DNA of 18,834 nt, from contig JAKEEJ010000126.1 of the NCBI GenBank assembly GCA_022616655.1, positions 1 to 18,834 of the forward strand, read 5' to 3'. Both the position numbers and the translations under genes were made by a program. Under the pieces are notes generated by a model. The model was not told the DNA's origin. It ran no database searches and saw only the letters and a program-made list of their open reading frames with translations. The stretch is from Nevskiales bacterium. Its GTDB lineage: Bacteria > Pseudomonadota > Gammaproteobacteria > Nevskiales > Nevskiaceae. Shown piece after piece: positions 6,640 through 12,497 of the stretch. Within the stretch, counting starts at the first letter, position 1. Each line of letters begins with the position of its first letter.

Positions 6640-8016
6640 ATGCAAAAGCAAAAGAGGGCACTGCTGTTGCAGCAGACCGTCAGCGTGCTGCTGGTGGTGG
6701 CGGTACTGGTCATGCTGGGCTGGCTGTCCACGCGTTACAAACTGGACGCCGACTGGACCGCCGGCCACCGCAACACGCTGACCGACGCCAGCCGCAAACA
6801 GCTCGAATCCATGAGCGGGCCGATCAAGTTTCTGGCGTTCATCTACCCGCGTTCGGAGCTGCGGCAATCACTGGAAATGGATCTGGACCGTTACCGGCGT
6901 CTGAAGTCCGACGTCGTTCTCGAATTCATTGACCCCAGCCTCCAGCCCCAGAAGGTGCGGGATTACAATGTTTCGCGGGCCGGGGAAGTGGTGGTGGAAT
7001 ACCAGGGTCGTCACGAAACTCTGAGCGGCACCACCGAACGGCTTATCACTCCCGCCCTGCAACGGCTGGCCTATGCCGGCGAACGCTGGATCGTATTCCT
7101 GGAGGGACACGGGGAACCCGGTCTGGACGAAGAGGGGCGCGGCGGCTATTCGGCCTTTGCAAAGGCGCTGCGCGACAAGGGTCTCAAAGTGCGCGGCCTG
7201 AACCTCGCCACCGACCCCAGAATTCCGGACAACACCTCGGTGCTGGTCGTCGCCCGCCCCGCGCGACCGGTGCTGGCCGGCGAAGCGCAGCTCATCGCCG
7301 ATTACCTTGCGCGCGGCGGTAATCTTCTGTGGCTGAACGATCCGGACGTGGAATCGGGGCTGAACGCCGTGGCCCAAGCCTTGGGCGTGAACTGGCAGAA
7401 GGGCACCGCCATCCTGCTGGAATCGGCGACCCTCGGCCTGCCGCCGTTTGTTTACATCACCACCGTGTACCCGCCCAATCCCGTCACCCGGGATTTTGAG
7501 GAAAACGCCCTGTTTCCATTGGTGCGCGGCCTGAGCGCCCGCTCCGATTCGGACTGGGCCGTGCAACCCCTGCTCACCACCACGGAAAAATCCTGGCTGG
7601 AAACCGGCCGGCTCGAAGGCCCGCTGCGCCACGACCCCGAACAGGGCGACACGGCCGGACCGCTGACCCTCGGCCTCACGCTCACGCGTGACCTTAAAAA
7701 GGCAAATCCCGGACCGGAACCCGCGGCCGAAAAGAGCGAGAGCACTCCGCAGCGGGTAGCCGTCATCGGCGACAGTGATTTTCTGAGCAACGGATACATC
7801 GAACAGTTGAGCAACGGCCTGCTGGGACTGAATCTGGTGCAGTGGCTGGCTTCGCGCGATGCGCAGCTCAACATTGACATTCCGGAGGCGCCGGACCGTT
7901 CGCTGCTGCTGCCGCCCTGGAGCGCGTACGCCATCTATATCGGGTTCAGTTTCCTGCTGCCGGCGGGTCTGCTGGGCTTTGGCGTCACGCGCTGGATCCT
8001 GCGTCGGAGGCGCTGA
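6640..8016 (+). CDS. GldG-like ABC auxiliary protein with an IFT52-like domain
   Basis: A 458-aa membrane-anchored protein of the GldG / ABC-type uncharacterised transport family. I use the ATG at 6640, one base after the permease stop. A longer in-frame start at 6565 would only re-read permease DNA. Residues 7-29 form an N-terminal transmembrane helix. A large soluble region follows, containing the GldG/IFT52-like core (IVFLEGHGEPG, GGYSAFAKAL, VLVVARPARPVLAGEAQLIADYLARGGNLLWLNDPD). A late segment VAVIGDSDFLSNGYI precedes a C-terminal transmembrane helix (about 428-452) ending WILRRRR. The predicted topology is a soluble domain, probably periplasmic, held between two helices. It probably works with the ABC permease. 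The function is unknown; the family call is good. Confidence 0.88.
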   Translation: MQKQKRALLLQQTVSVLLVVAVLVMLGWLSTRYKLDADWTAGHRNTLTDASRKQLESMSGPIKFLAFIYPRSELRQSLEMDLDRYRRLKSDVVLEFIDPSLQPQKVRDYNVSRAGEVVVEYQGRHETLSGTTERLITPALQRLAYAGERWIVFLEGHGEPGLDEEGRGGYSAFAKALRDKGLKVRGLNLATDPRIPDNTSVLVVARPARPVLAGEAQLIADYLARGGNLLWLNDPDVESGLNAVAQALGVNWQKGTAILLESATLGLPPFVYITTVYPPNPVTRDFEENALFPLVRGLSARSDSDWAVQPLLTTTEKSWLETGRLEGPLRHDPEQGDTAGPLTLGLTLTRDLKKANPGPEPAAEKSESTPQRVAVIGDSDFLSNGYIEQLSNGLLGLNLVQWLASRDAQLNIDIPEAPDRSLLLPPWSAYAIYIGFSFLLPAGLLGFGVTRWILRRRR

Positions 8017-8912
8017 TGAAGCGCGGCCTGCTGAACCTGATTCTGCTGGGGGTCGCCGCCGTTTTGGGCCTGGCCGTTTTTCTCAGTCAGGAAAAAAAAG
8101 AAAGTGGCCCACCGCTCACGGCCCTGACGCCCGATACTGTTACGCAGATTGAGATTCAACACCCCGGTGCCAACATCGTCCGTCTTGAGAAAAAAGACAA
8201 GCACTGGCGCCTGGTGACACCGAGGGCGGCCCTTGCCGACGACTTTGAAATCTCAGCACTGCTGGGCCTGACGGACCAGGAGAGCGAAGCGCTCGACACC
8301 GCGTCACTCACGCTCTCGGAGCTGGGTCTTGATCCACCGTCGTTCAGTGTCCGGCTCAACGATACCGACATCGCGTTTGGCGGCGTGGAGCCCTTGCAGT
8401 ACCGCCGCTACGTCAAGGTCGGCGAGACGGTGTCCCTCATCGAAGACCCGTCGGGCACCACCCTGGATTCCGACTACGCCGATCTGGTCGCCAAACAGCT
8501 GCTGCCCGAAGGGTCCGAAATCCAGCGTCTGGAACTGCCGGGGCTTACGCTCGCAAAAAATGCGGCGGGAACCTGGTCGTCCAAACCGGCACATCCGAAA
8601 GCCTCTGGCGACACTCTGCAGAAGCTGGTGGATGGATGGAAAACGGCACGCTCGTCCTGGAACGAAACCGGAAAGGACGCCCGGACCAAAGGCGAAGCGG
8701 TAACGGTAAAACTCGGCGACGGCACCGCCCTGCGCTTTGTCATTGTCGAGAAGGATCCCCAGCTCAAGCTCCACCGTCCCGATCTCGGCGTGACTTTTGT
8801 TCTGTCCAAGACCCAGGCCGACGGGCTGCTGAACCTGCCCGAAGCCGAAAAAGAAGAAACGAAGCTGGAAGCAGCCGGCCCGACCGTAGAGTCGGCTACA
8901 AGCAAAAAATAA
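8016..8912 (+). CDS. DUF4340 domain-containing protein, membrane anchored
   Basis: A 298-aa protein starting MKRGLLNLILLGVAAVLGLAVFL, an uncleaved signal anchor (residues 4-23), followed by a periplasmic region. It carries DUF4340 features: a beta-rich core with IEIQHPGANIVRLEKKDKHWRLVTP (about 46-70), ADDFEISALLGL, the LSELGLDPPSFSVRLND segment, and a Glu/Lys-rich tail. Its ATG overlaps the GldG-like stop (TGATG), with GGAGG 5 nt upstream, so it is the fourth member of the ABC operon. DUF4340 proteins commonly accompany GldFG-type transporters, but no biochemical role is established that I know of. An A8 homopolymer early in the gene (about 8092-8099) is a possible slippage site. Confidence 0.87.
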   Translation: MKRGLLNLILLGVAAVLGLAVFLSQEKKESGPPLTALTPDTVTQIEIQHPGANIVRLEKKDKHWRLVTPRAALADDFEISALLGLTDQESEALDTASLTLSELGLDPPSFSVRLNDTDIAFGGVEPLQYRRYVKVGETVSLIEDPSGTTLDSDYADLVAKQLLPEGSEIQRLELPGLTLAKNAAGTWSSKPAHPKASGDTLQKLVDGWKTARSSWNETGKDARTKGEAVTVKLGDGTALRFVIVEKDPQLKLHRPDLGVTFVLSKTQADGLLNLPEAEKEETKLEAAGPTVESATSKK

Positions 8913-8983
8913 CTGTCATTCTGAGCGCAGCGAAGAATCTCGTCCGGAGACAAGAAAATCCTTCACTTCGTTCAGGATGACAG
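8913..8983. repeat. Dispersed inverted repeat (CTGTCATTCTGAGCG family) between DUF4340 and GIY-YIG genes
   Basis: The left arm (8913-8940, starting CTGTCATTCTGAGCGCAGCG) and the reverse complement of 8956-8983 (CTGTCATCCTGAACGAAGTG) match at 22 of 28 positions around a 15-nt loop. The element begins directly after the DUF4340 stop codon. The motif family (TGTCATyCTGAGCGmAGyGAAGrATCT), whose accidental translation reads VILSAAKNL, is one I recognise as recurring in many unrelated bacterial genomes. In RNA it would form a long hairpin and could serve as an operon terminator or 3'-end protector for the ABC mRNA. Confidence 0.85.
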
Positions 8984-8993
8984 GTCTTATTTT

Positions 8994-9004
8994 GAGGTGA
9001 CGTG
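8994..9004 (+). promoter_or_regulatory. Ribosome binding site and GTG start of the GIY-YIG gene
   Basis: GAGGTG (8994-8999) lies only 2 nt before the GTG at 9002. An in-frame TGA at 8993-8995 excludes any earlier start, and the next codons give the family-typical KSHYVYLLTN. The close spacing suggests modest translation. Confidence 0.5.
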
Positions 9005-9286
9005 AAAAGCCACTACGTCTATCTCCTCACGAACCGATCAAAAACACTGTATGTCGGTGTAACGAATGATTTGTTGCGCCGCATGGCGGAGCACAAGACC
9101 CAATGGATTCCAGGATTTACCAGCCGGTACAACTTGGATCGCTTGGTCTGGTTTGAAGAAACAGACCGTATCGAAGGCGCCATCGCACGCGAAAAGCAGA
9201 TTAAAGGTTGGTTGCGTTCCAAAAAAATTGCCTTGATCGAGTCGCTTAATCGAGATGGGCGTGACCTGAGCGAGGACTGGCAATAG
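9002..9286 (+). CDS. Single-domain GIY-YIG nuclease family protein
   Basis: A 94-aa protein that is essentially one GIY-YIG domain, of the small URI/UvrC-N-like group often annotated as predicted endonucleases. The paired motifs are HYVYLL (4-9) and LYVGVT (16-21). Arg26 in LLRRMAEHK, His31 and the metal-binding Glu64 in IAREKQIKGW complete the expected catalytic set, so it is probably active. There is no added DNA-binding or repair domain, so it is not UvrC. It starts at GTG 9002 just after the dispersed inverted repeat and ends 3 bp before mutM, so it is probably co-transcribed with mutM. Physiological substrates of this group are not known to me. Confidence 0.88.
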   Translation: MKSHYVYLLTNRSKTLYVGVTNDLLRRMAEHKTQWIPGFTSRYNLDRLVWFEETDRIEGAIAREKQIKGWLRSKKIALIESLNRDGRDLSEDWQ

Positions 9287-9289
9287 TCC

Positions 9290-10114
9290 ATGCCCGAACT
9301 CCCGGAAGTCGAAACCGTACGCCGCGGGCTTGAGCCGCACCTGGTCGGTTGCACCATTGAGGAGGTGCGGGTGCACGAGCGGCGCCTGCGCTGGCCGGTT
9401 GAGCGCGGCTTTGCGCAGAAACTCCGCGGTCGGATCATCCGGTCCGTTGAGCGCCGCGCCAAATACCTGTTGCTGCGGCTGGACAACGGCGACCGGCTGA
9501 TTCTGCACCTCGGCATGTCCGGCCGGCTGCTGCTGCTCGAGCCGGCGACGCCACGACGCAAACACGATCATCTGGATCTGCGGCTGTCCAGCCACCGGCG
9601 ACTGTGCTTCCACGACCCGCGGCGCTTTGGCACGGCCCTGCTGTGGCCGGCGTCACGACGGACCCACGCGCTGTTAAAGAATCTGGGGCCCGAGCCGCTT
9701 TCGGACGCCTTCGACGGCAACGGTCTTTTTGAAAAATCCCGCGGCCGCACGGTGGCGGTGAAAAATTTCCTGATGGACGGACGCATCGTGGCGGGCGTGG
9801 GCAACATCTATGCCTCCGAATCGCTGTTCCACGCCGGGATCCGGCCTGGAACGACCGCCGGCCGCATCCCGCGGGCGCGTTATCGGCGGTTGGCGGAGGC
9901 GGTACGCGCCGTGCTGGGCGCGGCCGTCGAACAGGGCGGCACCACGCTCAAGGACCACGGATTCGTTGGCGCCCACACCGATCCGGGCCGTTTCCAGGTG
10001 CGACTCGCCGTTTACGATCGTGCCGGGGCCCCGTGCGTGAACTGCGGGACATCCATCCGCCGCCTCTTAGTGGGACAACGTTCCAGTTTTTATTGCCCGC
10101 GCTGCCAGCGCTGA
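9290..10114 (+). CDS. mutM: Formamidopyrimidine-DNA glycosylase MutM (Fpg)
   Basis: A bifunctional DNA glycosylase/AP lyase that removes 8-oxoguanine and formamidopyrimidines. The 274-aa protein has the obligatory N-terminus MPELPEVE (Pro2 as Schiff-base nucleophile, Glu3) and Lys58 in RRAKYLLL. It has HLGMSGRL, HDPRRFG and VAGVGNIYASE, which includes the helix-two-turn-helix region. The C-terminal zinc finger is Cys249-x2-Cys252-x16-Cys269-x2-Cys272, ending CPRCQR, with Arg264 in the finger. All catalytic residues are present. It follows the GIY-YIG gene by 3 bp and is convergent with apaG, with 7 bp between stop codons and no obvious intrinsic terminator. Confidence 0.97.
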   Translation: MPELPEVETVRRGLEPHLVGCTIEEVRVHERRLRWPVERGFAQKLRGRIIRSVERRAKYLLLRLDNGDRLILHLGMSGRLLLLEPATPRRKHDHLDLRLSSHRRLCFHDPRRFGTALLWPASRRTHALLKNLGPEPLSDAFDGNGLFEKSRGRTVAVKNFLMDGRIVAGVGNIYASESLFHAGIRPGTTAGRIPRARYRRLAEAVRAVLGAAVEQGGTTLKDHGFVGAHTDPGRFQVRLAVYDRAGAPCVNCGTSIRRLLVGQRSSFYCPRCQR

Positions 10115-10121
10115 AGCCTGC

Positions 10122-10508
10122 TCAATGCAGGGCGCGCGGCGCCGCGAGACGGAACGGTTCGATCCGGGCTTCAAAGGCCTCGCCACGATCCGGAATGACC
10201 ATCTGATAGCTGCCGTGCATGGTGCCCACCGGCGTGGTCAGCGGGCAACCGCTGGTGTACTGGAATTCCTCGCCGGGTTTGAGCGTGGGCTGGTACCCGA
10301 CCACGCCGGGGCCGCGCACCTCCTCCACCTTGCCCTCGCCGTCGGTAATCACCCAATGACGCGAAATCAGCTGCACGGTTTCGCGGCCCTGGTTGCGGAT
10401 GGTGATGTGGTAGGCAAACAGGTACTGCCCCTGCGCAGGATCGGATTGTTCGGAGACAAAGCGCGGCTGGACGATGATGCGCACGCCGCGGGTTGTGGTG
10501 TCAGACAT
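10122..10508 (-). CDS. apaG: ApaG protein (DUF525 family)
   Basis: ApaG is a small beta-sandwich (fibronectin III-like) protein historically linked to Co2+/Mg2+ homeostasis in enterobacteria; its molecular activity is poorly defined. The 128-aa product spans the whole family: RGVRIIVQPRFVSEQSDP, then YHITIRNQGRETVQLISRHWVITDGEGKVEEV, then the signature GPGVVGYQPTLKPGEEFQYTSG (about 81-102) and the C-terminal GTMHGSYQM. The ATG at 10508 lies 6 bp downstream of the sufT-like stop, so the two are probably co-transcribed. The classical partner apaH is not in the window. Confidence 0.95.
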   Translation of the reverse strand: MSDTTTRGVRIIVQPRFVSEQSDPAQGQYLFAYHITIRNQGRETVQLISRHWVITDGEGKVEEVRGPGVVGYQPTLKPGEEFQYTSGCPLTTPVGTMHGSYQMVIPDRGEAFEARIEPFRLAAPRALH

Positions 10509-10514
10509 CGGTCT

Positions 10515-11063
10515 TCAAATCATCCCGACTGAAAGTCGCGCGGCTTCGGACATCCGGTCCTGAGTCCAGGGCGGATCGAACACCAGCTGGATGTCCGCTT
10601 CGGCAATGCCGGGGATCCCCAGCACTTTGCTCTTCGCATCGGCCACCAGAATATCGCCCATGCCGCAGCCGGGCGCGGTCAGGGTCATGCGGATCACGGC
10701 CTTGCGCCCGGTCTCCGGCCGCGTCTCCAGCCGGCATTCGTAAATCAAACCCAGCTCGACGATGTTGATCGGGATTTCCGGGTCGTAACAGGTGCGCAAC
10801 TGTTCCCAGACGGCTTTTTCCAGATCGGCATCGGTGGCATTGTCGGGTACGGCGGGCGCGGCGGCCGCCACCTTGCCCAGGGCGTCGGCATCCTTGCTCT
10901 CAATGCGGAACAGGTGCCCCTCGATCTGGACGGTATAACTGCCGCCCAGCGCCTGCGTCAGGGTGGCGCTGGCGCCTTCGGGCAGTTCGACGCGGGTTCC
11001 CGCCGGGATCAGGGTCCCGATGACGTCGCGCTTGAGAGTAAGGGTTTCGTAGGTCTGGGACAT
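10515..11063 (-). CDS. sufT: SufT-like DUF59 (MIP18 family) Fe-S maturation protein
   Basis: A probable auxiliary factor in Fe-S cluster protein maturation. The start used is ATG 11063 (182 aa, MSQTYETLTLKRDV); a TTG four codons earlier (11075) is less likely. The N-terminal about 70 residues (LKRDVIGTLIPAGTRVELPEG, GSYTVQIEGHLFRI) form the domain specific to the proteobacterial SufT group. After an Ala-rich linker comes the DUF59 domain: AVWEQLRTCYDPEIPINIVELGLIYE and the motif TAPGCGMGDILVADAKSKV, with the conserved Cys, ending VFDPPWTQDRMSEAARLSVGM. No suf operon genes are adjacent. It is divergent from the SIMPL gene. The family call is good; the role is inferred from the family. Confidence 0.85.
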   Translation of the reverse strand: MSQTYETLTLKRDVIGTLIPAGTRVELPEGASATLTQALGGSYTVQIEGHLFRIESKDADALGKVAAAAPAVPDNATDADLEKAVWEQLRTCYDPEIPINIVELGLIYECRLETRPETGRKAVIRMTLTAPGCGMGDILVADAKSKVLGIPGIAEADIQLVFDPPWTQDRMSEAARLSVGMI

Positions 11064-11194
11064 GACGACACTCAAAACAACAGCGTGCGGCTTTACTGAC
11101 GGCGGAAGATCATCTTAATCTGCGCGGTCCCGTCTCGCACCTGCCGTATCGGGTCTGATGCGGAAAGCGTTTCCAGAGGAATTTCGGAGTCCCC

Positions 11195-11914
11195 ATGAAA
11201 ATCGTCCCTGAACGGCTGGCGTGTGCCCTGCTTCTTTCCACAAGCCTTGCCGGGGCCCACGAAGCCGCCGCGCCCCTGCGTGGCGTAACGGTCATGGGCG
11301 AAGGCGAGGTACAGATTCAGCCGGACCGCGCGCGACTGGTGCTGGGCGTGGAAAAACTCGATCCCGACCTCAAGAAGGCCGAGGCCGAGGTCAACCGCAT
11401 CGTGAGCGCGTACCTGACGGCGGCAAAATCACTGGGCGCGAAAGATGAACACCTCTCCACCGGCGGCGTCAGCCTGCAACCCGAATATGATTGGTCCAAG
11501 CTGGCCTCCGGGCAGAAACTCCTGGGGTACCGCGTCAGCCGTCGGATGGAAATCCGCATTGACCCTCTGGACCGGCTGGGCGATTTCATCCTGCGCGCCA
11601 CGCAGGCGGGCGTGAACCGCATCGAACCGCCGGTTCTGGAGTCGAGCCAAGCCAGGGAGCTGGAGCGCCAGGCACTGGTGCAGGCCGCCGAAGACGCGCG
11701 GGAAAAGGCGCGCCGTCTGGCGGAAACCCTGGGGGCCCGACTCGGTGCGGCGCAACGCATCACGGAGTCAGGCGGCAACGATTCTCCCGTGCCTTACCGG
11801 GGTATGGTCATGCAAAGCAAGGCCGCCGACGGCAATGCCGAGATGGGCATGGCCCTGGGAGAAATCCGCTACCGCGCCACGGTGAGCGTCGAATTTGATC
11901 TGCTGCCGCGCTGA
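11195..11914 (+). CDS. Secreted SIMPL-domain (DUF541) protein
   Basis: A 239-aa exported protein. The signal peptide is clear: KIVPERLACALLLSTSLAGA, with cleavage probably near AGA/HEA (about residue 21). The mature part is one DUF541/SIMPL domain: VTVMGEGEVQIQPDRARLVLGVE, then VNRIVSAYLTAAKSLGAKDEHLSTGGVSLQPEYDW, LLGYRVSRRMEIRI, a helix rich in Ala/Arg (REKARRLAETLGARLGAAQRI) and the closing strands IRYRATVSVEFDL. E. coli YggE, linked to lower oxidative stress, is the best known relative. GGAG (11186-11189) 5 nt before the ATG supports the start. Periplasmic location is inferred. The specific function is unknown. Confidence 0.88.
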   Translation: MKIVPERLACALLLSTSLAGAHEAAAPLRGVTVMGEGEVQIQPDRARLVLGVEKLDPDLKKAEAEVNRIVSAYLTAAKSLGAKDEHLSTGGVSLQPEYDWSKLASGQKLLGYRVSRRMEIRIDPLDRLGDFILRATQAGVNRIEPPVLESSQARELERQALVQAAEDAREKARRLAETLGARLGAAQRITESGGNDSPVPYRGMVMQSKAADGNAEMGMALGEIRYRATVSVEFDLLPR

Positions 11915-11938
11915 CGCGCAAGGCCGCCGGGACCGGGG

Positions 11939-11968
11939 TAGAATGCCGCGCTTTCTTCCCACACAGGA
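11939..11968 (+). promoter_or_regulatory. Possible purE promoter (-10 TAGAAT) and ribosome binding site
   Basis: TAGAAT (11939-11944) followed by a GC-rich discriminator lies in the 60-bp gap between the SIMPL gene and purE. The same hexamer sits before the ABC operon. No good -35 is visible at 17 nt. AGGA (11965-11968) is 6 nt before the GTG start of purE. No PurR-like palindrome is evident. Confidence 0.35.
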
Positions 11969-11974
11969 TGGAAA

Positions 11975-12481
11975 GTGACTTCTCAGGAAAAACCGCTGGT
12001 CGGCGTCCTCATGGGGTCCCGCTCGGACTGGGACATTCTCAAATCCTGCACGGACACTCTTGAAAAACTGGGCATCCCCTATGAAGCGAAGGTGATCTCC
12101 GCGCACCGCACGCCGGACCTGCTCTTCGAATACACCTCCAGCGCCGAACAGCGCGGGCTCAAGGTCATCATCGCCGCCGCCGGCGGCGCGGCGCATTTGC
12201 CCGGCGTGACCGCGGCTAAAACCAAACTGCCCGTTCTGGGTGTACCGATGCCCTCGGCCGTGAACGGGATTGATTCGCTGCTGTCCATGGTGCAGATGCC
12301 GGGCGGCATTCCCGTGGGCACGCTGGCCATCGGCAAACCCGGCGCGATCAACGCCGCGCTTTTCGCCGCGGCTATCCTGGCGCTGTCCGACACCCGCATT
12401 GCCGCGGCGTTAGCCCACTTCCGCGCCGAGCAAACCGCCGCCGGCGAAAAAAACACCGCGCCTGTTCCCGCCGCTCGGTAA
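11975..12481 (+). CDS. purE: N5-carboxyaminoimidazole ribonucleotide mutase PurE (class I)
   Basis: PurE converts N5-CAIR to CAIR in purine synthesis, working with the ATP-dependent PurK. The 168-aa protein shows [11 protein letters not shown] (10-20), the catalytic His44 in [19 protein letters not shown] (67-77), and the class I loop [17 protein letters not shown], with [13 protein letters not shown] at the end. The start is the GTG at 11975; an ATG at 11968 is out of frame. The C-terminal about 15 residues are Ala/Pro-rich and probably disordered. purK, often adjacent, is not here: the next gene is the convergent aceF, only 16 bp away. Confidence 0.96.
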   Translation: MTSQEKPLVGVLMGSRSDWDILKSCTDTLEKLGIPYEAKVISAHRTPDLLFEYTSSAEQRGLKVIIAAAGGAAHLPGVTAAKTKLPVLGVPMPSAVNGIDSLLSMVQMPGGIPVGTLAIGKPGAINAALFAAAILALSDTRIAAALAHFRAEQTAAGEKNTAPVPAAR

Positions 12482-12497
12482 CGCCGGTCACTTCCGA

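Noticed and set aside
8636..8980. Small frame ending in VILSAAKNL...SLRSG across the inverted repeat
   Set aside because: This is the familiar false translation of the dispersed repeat, overlapping the real DUF4340 gene in another frame.
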